A DNA stretch of 64,000 nucleotides from Curtobacterium pusillum. GTDB lineage: Bacteria; Actinomycetota; Actinomycetes; Actinomycetales; Microbacteriaceae. This document shows, in pieces, positions 50,136-57,590 of this stretch. How positions within the stretch are numbered: the first letter of the stretch is position 1; each line of letters starts with the position of its first letter. The notes beneath the pieces were generated by a model, which was not told the origin of the DNA, did not search any database, and saw only the letters and a list, made by a program, of their open reading frames with translations. The position numbers and the translations under genes were made by a program. The DNA lies in contig CP018783.1 in assembly GCA_002025645.1 (NCBI GenBank), positions 1,550,001-1,614,000 of the forward strand, written 5' to 3'.

Positions 50136-50948
50136 ATGGCCGAGACGCACGTGAAGACCTTCACCGATCCGCACGAAGCGGCAGCCGAAGCCGCCGGTCT
50201 GGCCTGGCTGGCCTCGGCCGAGGACGCTGGCGGCACCCGGGTCGCCCGGGTCCTCGGACGCCCGTCCCCGACCGTGCTCGAACTGGAACTGATCGACGAC
50301 GGTTCGCCGACCTCGGCGCAGGCGGAGCGCTTCGGACGGTCCCTCGCACACACGCACGCCGCCGGTGCTGACGGGTGGGGGACGCCTGCTCCGGGCTTCC
50401 CGACCGACGGACCGCTCCGGATGGGTCGGTCGGGCACACCGTTCGTCACCGCGGCGGACGCCCCCGCGACCTGGGGTGCGTTCTTCGCCGAGTACCGCAT
50501 CCGTGACTTCGTCCGCCGGATCGTCGACCGCGGCGGGTTCGACCACGAGCAGGCGGCGGTGTTCGACCGCGTTGCCGATCGCGTGCAGGGCGGGACGCTC
50601 GGGTCGCCGCAGCCGGCGCTGGTCGGGGACCGTCCGGCGAGGTTGCACGGCGACCTGTGGGCGGGGAACGTCCTGTGGCCGGGCGACCCGACCGAACCCA
50701 CCGGCGCGGTCCTCATCGACGCCAACCCGCACGGTGGCCACGCGGAGACCGACCTGGCGCTCCTCGGGCTCTTCGGGCTCCCCCGGCTGGAGACCGTCCT
50801 CGCGGCGTACGACGCCGAGTCCGAGCTCGCTCCGGGCTGGCAGGAGCGAGTGGAGCTGCACCAGCTCGCGCCGTTGCTGCTGCACGTGTTCCTGTTCGGC
50901 GGCTCGTACACGGGCGCCGCGATCCGGGCGGCGCAGCGGTACGCCTGA
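50136..50948 (+). CDS. Fructosamine kinase-family protein
   Basis: 270 residues. The phosphotransferase catalytic loop is ARLHGDLWAGNVLW, and VLIDANPHGGHAETDLALLGLFG carries the Mg-binding Asp. Members phosphorylate protein-bound or free fructosamines and ribulosamines so that they fall off (deglycation). Usually monocistronic as here. CAGGAT lies six bases before ATG 50136. The palindrome at 50946 overlaps its stop. Confidence 0.9.
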   Translation: MAETHVKTFTDPHEAAAEAAGLAWLASAEDAGGTRVARVLGRPSPTVLELELIDDGSPTSAQAERFGRSLAHTHAAGADGWGTPAPGFPTDGPLRMGRSGTPFVTAADAPATWGAFFAEYRIRDFVRRIVDRGGFDHEQAAVFDRVADRVQGGTLGSPQPALVGDRPARLHGDLWAGNVLWPGDPTEPTGAVLIDANPHGGHAETDLALLGLFGLPRLETVLAAYDAESELAPGWQERVELHQLAPLLLHVFLFGGSYTGAAIRAAQRYA

Positions 50949-50968
50949 CCTCGCACGGTGCGAGGTCA
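50946..50968. repeat. Perfect 23-bp palindrome overlapping the kinase stop
   Basis: TGACCTCGCAC, one base, GTGCGAGGTCA. The first TGA is the stop codon of the fructosamine kinase gene. A one-base centre is poor for an RNA hairpin unless some bases stay unpaired. Shares GTGCGAGGT with the hairpin at 36472. Confidence 0.65.
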
Positions 50969-51057
50969 GCCGCGAACGCGCGCGCACCGCGGCGCTCTTA
51001 GGAAGCGCCAAGCCCGGCCATCGGGTCGTTCGGGGAACGCCCGGAATCCTCACTGGC

Positions 51058-53193
51058 ATGACCACGTACCCGATACCCGTGACCGATCGACGCGACCGCG
51101 CGCACAGTGACGCGCGGGATCGGCGTCGCAAGCCCCTCGCACGACTCTTCCTCGGCGAGCGCGAGGACGCCCGCTGGCTCCGCCCGGCGTTCTGGGCGCT
51201 CCTCGTCGTGACCGCGGTGGTGTACCTCTGGGACCTCAGTGTCTCCGGGTACGCCAACAGCTTCTACGCCGCAGCCGTCCAGGCCGGCACGAAGTCGTGG
51301 GAGGCGTTCTTCTTCGGCTCGCTCGACTCGTCGAACTTCATCACGGTGGACAAGCCCCCGGCGTCGCTCTGGGTGATGGTGCTGTCCGCGCGGCTGTTCG
51401 GCTTCTCGAGCTTCAGCCTCCTGCTCCCGCAGGCGCTCATGGCCGTGGGGTCCGTCGCACTGGTGTGGGGTACGGTCCGCCGCACCCTGGCCCGCCTCGG
51501 CGCGACGACCGCGAACGTCGGCGCTCTGCTCGCGGGGTTCGTCGTCGCGGCGACCCCGGCGGCGGCGCTGATGTTCCGGTTCGACAACCCGGACGCGCTG
51601 CTCGTGTTCCTGATGACCGCGGGCGCGTACTGCACGGTCCGGGCGCTCCCGCGGGGCAGTTGGAAGTGGATCGCCCTGGCCGGTGTCGCCCTCGGCTTCG
51701 CGTTCCTGACGAAGATGCTGCAGGGACTCCTGGTCCTGCCGGCGTTCGGCCTCGTGTACCTGTTCGCCGCTCGCACCACCTGGGGCAAGCGGGTCGTCGG
51801 CCTGCTCATCGCCGCGGGCTCCCTCGTGGTCTCCGCCGGGTGGTGGGTCGTCGCCGTGTGGCTCTGGCCGGCGGAGTCCCGCCCGTACATCGGCGGCTCG
51901 ACGAACAACACCGTCCTCGACCTGGTGTTCGGCTACAACGGCCTCGGCCGCATCTTCGGCGGGTCGGGCAACGGCGGCGGTGGCGGAGGCGGCGGCATGA
52001 CCGGCGGCACCGCGGGCTCCTCGTTCGGCGGCTCGACCGGGCTGAACCGACTGTTCTCGTCGGAGATGGGCCTCGAGATCTCCTGGCTCCTGCCCGCGGC
52101 GCTCATCGCGCTGGTGCTCGGTCTCGTCGTCGTCGGCCGCCGGCACCTCGCCGACCCGGCTCGTGCCGGACTCGTCCTCTGGGGCGGTTGGCTCCTCGTC
52201 ACGGGGCTCGTCTTCTCGTACATGTCCGGGACGATCCACCCGTACTACACGGTCGCGCTCGCCCCCGCGATCGCCGGTCTCGTCGGCACCGGCGGCGCGC
52301 TCCTGTGGCACGCACGCGAGCGGTTCCTGGGTCGCCTCGGCCTGGCCGCCATGATCGGGATCACGGCGTTCTGGGGCTGGTGCCTGCTCAACGAGAACCC
52401 GAGCTGGATGCCGTGGCTGCGCTGGGTGATGCTGTTCGGCGGGCTGCTGTCCGCCGCGGCGATCGTCATCGGCAGCGTACCGACGCTCCGCAAGCTCGTC
52501 ACGGTCGGTGTCCTCGCCGGCACGCTCTTCGGGCTCACCGGCACCACCGCCTACGCCCTCGCGACGACGACCGTCGCGCACTCCGGGTCGATCCCGAGCG
52601 TCGGTCCGGCGGGCAGCAGCTCCGGCGGCACGGGTGGCGGTGGCGCGGGTGGCGGTCTGCCTGGAGGCACGGGAGGACCCGGTGGGTCGGCCTCCGGTTC
52701 CGAGACGGACGGCTCCGACAGCACGGACGGCACCCAGCAGGGTCCCGGCGGCACACCGCCCGAGGGCATGACCGGCGAGATGCCGGGTGGGTCGACCGAC
52801 GGGACGTCCGGCGGCGCGCCGAGCGGCACCGGAGGCGGCACGGGCGGCGAGGGATCGACGACCTCGTCGGCACTGCAGAAGCTCCTCGAGGCCTCGGACG
52901 CCAAGTGGGCCGCCGCGGTCAACGGCTCGCAGTCGGCTGCGCAGATCGAGCTCGACACCGACACCGCCGTGATGGCGATCGGCGGCTGGTCGAGCGACCC
53001 GGCGCCGACGCTCGCCGAGTTCAAGGCGTGGGTCGCGGCTGGCGACATCGGCTACTACATCTCCTCGGGGACCGGTGGCGGCATGGGCGGCGGATCGTCC
53101 ACGGCCTCGGCCATCCAGGAGTGGGTCGCGGCGAACTACGACAGCACGACGGTCGGCGGCCAGACCGTCTACGACCTGAGCGCCACGAAGTGA
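51058..53193 (+). CDS. GT39-family (ArnT/PMT-like) membrane glycosyltransferase with Gly-rich loops
   Basis: 711 residues. About 11-13 membrane segments from residue 40; SLDSSNFITVDKPPASLWVM has the DKPP motif in the first external loop typical of GT-C polyprenyl-phosphate-sugar transferases. A run of eight glycines (near residue 305) and a Gly/Ser/Thr-rich stretch (about 515-600) sit in external regions before a soluble C-terminal domain ending VYDLSATK. Adds a sugar to a surface acceptor from a lipid-linked donor. A half-copy of the 42-bp repeat lies at 52663-52682. Directly followed by the response regulator gene with its own promoter. Confidence 0.88.
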   Translation: MTTYPIPVTDRRDRAHSDARDRRRKPLARLFLGEREDARWLRPAFWALLVVTAVVYLWDLSVSGYANSFYAAAVQAGTKSWEAFFFGSLDSSNFITVDKPPASLWVMVLSARLFGFSSFSLLLPQALMAVGSVALVWGTVRRTLARLGATTANVGALLAGFVVAATPAAALMFRFDNPDALLVFLMTAGAYCTVRALPRGSWKWIALAGVALGFAFLTKMLQGLLVLPAFGLVYLFAARTTWGKRVVGLLIAAGSLVVSAGWWVVAVWLWPAESRPYIGGSTNNTVLDLVFGYNGLGRIFGGSGNGGGGGGGGMTGGTAGSSFGGSTGLNRLFSSEMGLEISWLLPAALIALVLGLVVVGRRHLADPARAGLVLWGGWLLVTGLVFSYMSGTIHPYYTVALAPAIAGLVGTGGALLWHARERFLGRLGLAAMIGITAFWGWCLLNENPSWMPWLRWVMLFGGLLSAAAIVIGSVPTLRKLVTVGVLAGTLFGLTGTTAYALATTTVAHSGSIPSVGPAGSSSGGTGGGGAGGGLPGGTGGPGGSASGSETDGSDSTDGTQQGPGGTPPEGMTGEMPGGSTDGTSGGAPSGTGGGTGGEGSTTSSALQKLLEASDAKWAAAVNGSQSAAQIELDTDTAVMAIGGWSSDPAPTLAEFKAWVAAGDIGYYISSGTGGGMGGGSSTASAIQEWVAANYDSTTVGGQTVYDLSATK
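52663..52682 (+). repeat. Intragenic half-copy of the 42-bp repeat (in GT39 gene)
   Basis: CGGTCTGCCTGGAGGCACGG, identical over all 20 bases to 60419-60438 in gltB. Encodes GLPGGT inside the Gly-rich linker near residue 537. Confidence 0.75.
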
Positions 53194-53228
53194 TCGGCGA
53201 CGAGGGCGCGGTGGATAGGCTCCGGGAC

Positions 53229-53951
53229 ATGCCCGCGTCACCGCTGCAGCGCACCGACGGCAGCCCCGTCCGCGCCCTCGTCGTCGACGACGAGCACGCC
53301 CTCGCGGACGCCGTCGCCCTCGCGTTCGAGGGCGACGGCTGGTCCGTGCGGGCCGTGCACCGCGGCCGGGACGTCCTGTTCGCCGCGCGGGAGTTCCAGC
53401 CCGACGTGATCGTGCTCGACGTGATGCTGCCGGACATCGACGGCTTCGAGGTGCTCGAACGGCTGCGGGACGCCCGGGACGACGTGCGCGTGCTGTTCCT
53501 CACCGCGCGGGACGCCCCCGAGGACCGGCTCGCCGGGCTCACCGGTGGCGGTGACGACTACCTGACGAAGCCCTTCGGCGTCGACGAGCTGCTCGTGCGC
53601 GCCCGGATCCTCGCACGCACCTCCGCCCGGGTGGCGGCCACCGGTGGCGCGTCCGAGACGACCGTCGGTGACCTCCGGCTCGACGAGGACGCCCGGACCG
53701 CGAGCCGTGCCGGCGACCCGCTCGACCTCACCCCGACCGAGTACGAGCTGCTCCGGCACCTCGCCCGGAACGCCAACCGGGTGCTGTCCCGGGAACAACT
53801 CCTCGCGAACGTGTGGGGCATGGACTTCGGGACGTCGTCCAACCTCGTGGACATGTACGTGTCGTACCTGCGGAAGAAGCTCGACGCCGGACGCGAGCCG
53901 ATGCTGCAGACGGTCCGCGGGGCCGGGTACGTGCTCAGGCCGACGACGTGA
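53229..53951 (+). CDS. OmpR-family response regulator
   Basis: 240 residues. Receiver domain with phospho-acceptor D64 (VIVLDVMLPDIDG), acidic pair VVDDEHA and Lys in YLTKPFG; the C-terminal winged helix includes LTPTEYELLRHLARNANRVL and ends VRGAGYVLRP. TAGGCT seven bases before ATG 53229 indicates a leaderless mRNA. The stop overlaps the histidine kinase GTG (GTGA). Together they probably control the surrounding glycosyltransferase genes. Confidence 0.94.
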   Translation: MPASPLQRTDGSPVRALVVDDEHALADAVALAFEGDGWSVRAVHRGRDVLFAAREFQPDVIVLDVMLPDIDGFEVLERLRDARDDVRVLFLTARDAPEDRLAGLTGGGDDYLTKPFGVDELLVRARILARTSARVAATGGASETTVGDLRLDEDARTASRAGDPLDLTPTEYELLRHLARNANRVLSREQLLANVWGMDFGTSSNLVDMYVSYLRKKLDAGREPMLQTVRGAGYVLRPTT

Positions 53952-55552
53952 GCCGACCGCCCGAGGCGATCCGCGCCTCTCCCCACCGGCACGGCCGGTC
54001 CGCCGCTGGCGCGTCGGCCCGGAACCCGCGGCGTGGGCCCAGGCAGCACCGTCGCGTGCCGTCGCTCCGGTGGCGGATCGTGGCTGCCGTGGCGCTCCTG
54101 CTCGTCGCGACCAACGTCGTCGTGGGAGCCGTGACCGTCGTCGCGTTCCGCGGGTACCTCGTGCAGCGGCTCGACGCCGAACTCTCGACGGCGGCGAACC
54201 GGACCGTCGGCGGGCCCGAGGGCCAGCGGCCACCCCCACCCTCGAACGCGACGGGCACGGACCCGGACAACGCGTTCATCGGCGCGCCCGGGCAGTCGGC
54301 CGGCACCGTCGTCGCGATCTTCCGCGACGGGAAGGCCGTGCTCGGCGGGTACACCGACAGCGACGGACAGCAGCACGGGCTGACCTCGGCGCAGGAGCGG
54401 ACGCTCGCCGCGGTGTCGAGCGACGGCGACCCCACCACGATCGACCTCGGCGCGCTCGGCACGTACCGGGTGCAGGCGGTCGACGACGACGGCGACGTGT
54501 TCGTCACGGCGCTGCCGCTCGGCGACCTCGACGCGGCGATCACCCGGCTCCTGCTCGTCATCGGCGTCGTCACGGTGGTCGGACTGCTCATCGCAGCGCT
54601 CGCCCTCCGACTGCTCGTCCGGCGATCCCTCCGCCCGCTCGAACGCGTCGCATCGGTGGCGTCCGACGTGACCGCCCTGGACCTGGAGCGCGGCGAGCCG
54701 GAGATCCCCGTCCGCGTCGCCCCAGCCGACCTGGCGGCGAACCGCGAGGTCGCGCAGGTCGGCACCGCGCTGAACCGGTTGCTCGGACACGTCGCCCGTG
54801 CGCTCACCGTCCGGCGTGACGCCGAGACCGGGATGCGGACCTTCATCGCCGACGCCTCGCACGAACTGCGGACGCCGATCGCCACCGTGCGGGCGTACGC
54901 CGAGCTCACCGCGGCCTCGTCGGACGTCGACGCGATGCACCGGAACGTCGACCGGATCGGGCGCGAGGCCGTGCGGATGGGCGACCTCGTCGAGGAACTG
55001 CTGCTGCTCGCGCGTCTCGACGCCGGGGCGATGGCGTCGGGACCGTCGCCCGCTCGGGAGCCCGTCGACCTGACGTCGCTCGTCGTCGAGGCCACCATGG
55101 ACGCCCGCGCGACCGCCCCCGGACACCGGTGGACACTGCAGGTGCTCGACGACCACCCGCTCGTGGTGTCCGGCGACCCGCGGCAGCTCCGCCGGGTGGT
55201 GACGAACCTGCTCGCCAATGCACGGACGCACACGCCCGCCGGCACCGCGGTCGTCGTGTCGCTGCAGCGGGTCGGCGACGTCGCGCGGTTCGTGGTGGCC
55301 AACGACGGACCACCGATCCCCGCCGAGGCCCTGCCGACGCTGTTCGACCGGTTCACCCGTGGCGAGGCCTCACGCTCCCGGGAGGCCGGGACGAGCGGTC
55401 TCGGCCTGGCGATCGTCCGGGCGGTGGTGACGGCGCACGAGGGGATCGTCCGGGTGGCCTCGGAGCCGGGCCGCACGGCGTTCACGGTGGACCTGCCCGC
55501 GACGGAGCGCACGGCGCATACTGGGTCCACCGGGACGAGGGGGTCACGATGA
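53948..55552 (+). CDS. Membrane histidine kinase of the adjacent response regulator
   Basis: 534 residues. Two membrane segments (RIVAAVALLLVATNVVVGAV near 40-65 and LLLVIGVVTVVGLLIAALAL near 200-220) frame an external sensor of about 130 residues; a HAMP linker follows. H305 is in ADASHELRTPIATVRAYAEL; the ATPase domain shows NLLANARTHTPAG, LFDRFTRGE and GTSGLGLAIVRAVV. GTG start overlaps the regulator stop; the stop overlaps the ATG of the small membrane protein. The external signal is unknown. Confidence 0.93.
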   Translation: MSRPPEAIRASPHRHGRSAAGASARNPRRGPRQHRRVPSLRWRIVAAVALLLVATNVVVGAVTVVAFRGYLVQRLDAELSTAANRTVGGPEGQRPPPPSNATGTDPDNAFIGAPGQSAGTVVAIFRDGKAVLGGYTDSDGQQHGLTSAQERTLAAVSSDGDPTTIDLGALGTYRVQAVDDDGDVFVTALPLGDLDAAITRLLLVIGVVTVVGLLIAALALRLLVRRSLRPLERVASVASDVTALDLERGEPEIPVRVAPADLAANREVAQVGTALNRLLGHVARALTVRRDAETGMRTFIADASHELRTPIATVRAYAELTAASSDVDAMHRNVDRIGREAVRMGDLVEELLLLARLDAGAMASGPSPAREPVDLTSLVVEATMDARATAPGHRWTLQVLDDHPLVVSGDPRQLRRVVTNLLANARTHTPAGTAVVVSLQRVGDVARFVVANDGPPIPAEALPTLFDRFTRGEASRSREAGTSGLGLAIVRAVVTAHEGIVRVASEPGRTAFTVDLPATERTAHTGSTGTRGSR

Positions 55553-55824
55553 CGAACGCCGACGACTTCGCACGACTGCCGGAGCGTCCGCGCGCCGACG
55601 ACCTCGTCGTCGAGGTGCCCGCGTTCGAGGACGACCGGCCGCAACCGGAGCCCGCGCCGCCCGCCGCAGCCCCCGAGCTCGTCGCCGCGACGGAGTTCGC
55701 GCGCACCTCGCACGCCCGGCCCACGATCCGCCGGACGCAGATCCGCGCTGGCGCCTGGATCGCCGGGGTCCCGATCGTGGCGCTCGCGGTGATCGCAGTC
55801 GTGCAGATCCTGCTCCCGCGCTGA
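55549..55824 (+). CDS. Small C-terminal-anchored membrane protein of unknown role
   Basis: 91 residues. About 65 acidic, Pro/Ala-rich residues precede one membrane segment at the end (WIAGVPIVALAVIAVVQILL). ATG overlaps the histidine kinase stop (ATGA), so it is made with the kinase and may modulate it or the neighbouring glycosyltransferases. No family recognised. Confidence 0.72.
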   Translation: MTNADDFARLPERPRADDLVVEVPAFEDDRPQPEPAPPAAAPELVAATEFARTSHARPTIRRTQIRAGAWIAGVPIVALAVIAVVQILLPR

Positions 55825-55861
55825 CTCGCAGGCAGCGCCCCGCACTCGACTCTCGCGCTGA

Positions 55862-55899
55862 GCGACACATCACGCGCTTGCGTGCCCGAGAAGTGTCGC
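55862..55899. terminator. Hairpin after the two-component operon
   Basis: GCGACAC (55862-55868) and GTGTCGC (55893-55899) pair, with an inner CACGC/GCGTG stem. Located 38 bases after the small membrane protein stop and before the GT2-GtrA gene. Confidence 0.5.
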
Positions 55900-55975
55900 C
55901 GCGCACGAAACTCGGGCCATCGCGGGCCGGGCGTGGGTTCTTAGCGACGACACAGGCCACTGCTTCGGTCCCCGT

Positions 55976-57274
55976 ATGCCCACTGCCGAGCATGAGCGCA
56001 TGACGGAGACGAACCAGACCCTCGACATCGACATCGTCGTCCCCTGCTACAACGAGCAGGACACGCTCGCCGCCCACGTCCGACGCCTGCACACGTTCTG
56101 CCGCACGTCGCTCCACCACTCGTGGCGGATCACGATCGCGGACAACGCCTCGACGGACGACACCGCCAGGATCGCGGACGACCTCGCCGCGATGCTCCCC
56201 GACGTGCAGGCCGTGCACCTGCCACAGAAGGGTCGCGGCCGAGCACTCAAGGCCGTCTGGGGCGCATCCCCGGCGACCGTGCTCGTCTACGTCGACGAGG
56301 ACCTGTCGACCGACCTCGCCGCGCTCGAGCCGCTCGTGGCACCGCTGCTGTCCGGGCACTCGGACGTCGCGATCGGCACCCGGCTGGCCGACTCGGCGCG
56401 GGTGGTGCGCGGCGGCAAGCGCGAGTTCATCTCCCGCTCGTACAACCTGCTGCTCCGGACCACGATGGGGGTCTCGTTCTCCGATGCGCAGTGCGGGTTC
56501 AAGGCGATCACCCGCCAGGCGGCCGAGCACGTGCTGCCGCTCTGCGAGGACGACGCCTGGTTCTTCGACACCGAGATGCTCGTCCTCGCCGAACACGCCG
56601 GGCTGCGCATCCACGAGGTCCCCGTCGACTGGGTGGACGACGTCAACTCGTCGGTGCACATCGCCTCGACCGCGACGGAGGACCTCAAGGGCATGTGGCG
56701 GGTCTCCCGTGGCATCGCGTCCGGCCGTGTCCCGGTCGCCGACGTGTACGAGGCGATCGGCCGCCGACCGTTCACCCCGCCGCACGTCGGGATCCTCGGC
56801 CAGGTACTGCGGTTCGGCACGATCGGCGTGCTGTCGACCGTCGCGTTCGCGATCCTGTACGCCGTGTTCCGGCCGGCGATCGGCGCGCAGACGGCGGACT
56901 TCCTCGCGCTGCTGGTCACCGCGATCGGCAACACCGCGCTGAACCGACGGTTCACCTTCGGGGTGCGGGGCAGGGCGGGTTCGGGCCGGCACCACGTGCA
57001 GGGACTCGTGGTGTTCGGCATCGCGTGGGCGATCACGTCGGGGTCGCTCGTGGTGCTGCACGCCACCGCTCCGGGGTCGTCGCACGGTGCGGAGATCGTC
57101 GTGCTGACGGCGGCGAACCTCGTCGCAACCGGGGTCCGGTTCGTCCTGTTCAAGGCGTGGGTGTTCCGTGCCCGTCGGCGGCCGGAGCTGATCCGCCCGG
57201 GCACGACGCCGGCAGCGGACGCGAGCACCGCGGCCACCGAGCCGATCGCGGCGGTGGAGGACCGCGCAGCCTGA
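55976..57274 (+). CDS. Bifunctional glycosyltransferase family 2 / GtrA protein
   Basis: 432 residues. Residues about 18-250 are a GT2 (dolichol-phosphate-mannose-synthase-like) domain: DIVVPCYNEQDTLAAHV, the acceptor-binding VYVDEDLSTDLAAL (DxD-type acids), and SDAQCGFKAITRQAA. Residues about 275-400 form a four-segment GtrA flippase-like domain (FGTIGVLSTVAFAILYAVF). Such fusions make a polyprenyl-phosphate sugar and present it across the membrane, supplying GT-C enzymes such as the one at 51058. ATG 55976 chosen; ATG 56000 is possible. Confidence 0.92.
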   Translation: MPTAEHERMTETNQTLDIDIVVPCYNEQDTLAAHVRRLHTFCRTSLHHSWRITIADNASTDDTARIADDLAAMLPDVQAVHLPQKGRGRALKAVWGASPATVLVYVDEDLSTDLAALEPLVAPLLSGHSDVAIGTRLADSARVVRGGKREFISRSYNLLLRTTMGVSFSDAQCGFKAITRQAAEHVLPLCEDDAWFFDTEMLVLAEHAGLRIHEVPVDWVDDVNSSVHIASTATEDLKGMWRVSRGIASGRVPVADVYEAIGRRPFTPPHVGILGQVLRFGTIGVLSTVAFAILYAVFRPAIGAQTADFLALLVTAIGNTALNRRFTFGVRGRAGSGRHHVQGLVVFGIAWAITSGSLVVLHATAPGSSHGAEIVVLTAANLVATGVRFVLFKAWVFRARRRPELIRPGTTPAADASTAATEPIAAVEDRAA

Positions 57275-57314
57275 CCAGGGCCGCCGCCGGCCGCCCGCCG
57301 GCTGCCCGGGCGTT

Positions 57315-57377
57315 CGCACAACCGAAGTCACTCCGAACCGCGGGAATCCGTGGCGCGGAGTGACTTTCGTCGTGCGA
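57315..57377. terminator. Hairpin after the GT2-GtrA gene
   Basis: CGCACAACCGAAGTCACTCCG and the inverse of CGGAGTGACTTTCGTCGTGCG pair along nearly the whole arm (one extra base on one side). It lies 41 bases after the stop, inside the 316-base gap before gltB that otherwise holds only the gltB promoter. Confidence 0.7.
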
Positions 57378-57440
57378 GAGCGAACCGCACCGCACCGCAC
57401 CCGCACCACAACACCCGCCGCGCGACCCGACGCCGCGGTG

Positions 57441-57470
57441 TTGCGCGGGCGGTATACCGCGCCGTAGCAT
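57441..57470 (+). promoter_or_regulatory. gltB promoter with palindromic operator in the spacer
   Basis: TTGCGC (57441-57446), 18 bases, TAGCAT (57465-57470). The perfect palindrome GCGGTATACCGC occupies 57449-57460, between the two boxes, where a bound regulator would exclude RNA polymerase. About 115 bases of leader separate the expected start from the GTG. Confidence 0.6.
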
Positions 57471-57590
57471 CGCCTCACCGCACCACAACCCCACAGGGCC
57501 CGACTGCCACCACCGGTCTGCCCGCGGCGAGCGCTCCACTGATGCAGCCTGGCCGTCCGCTGCCGGCAACGCCCCACTGGACCCGCACAC

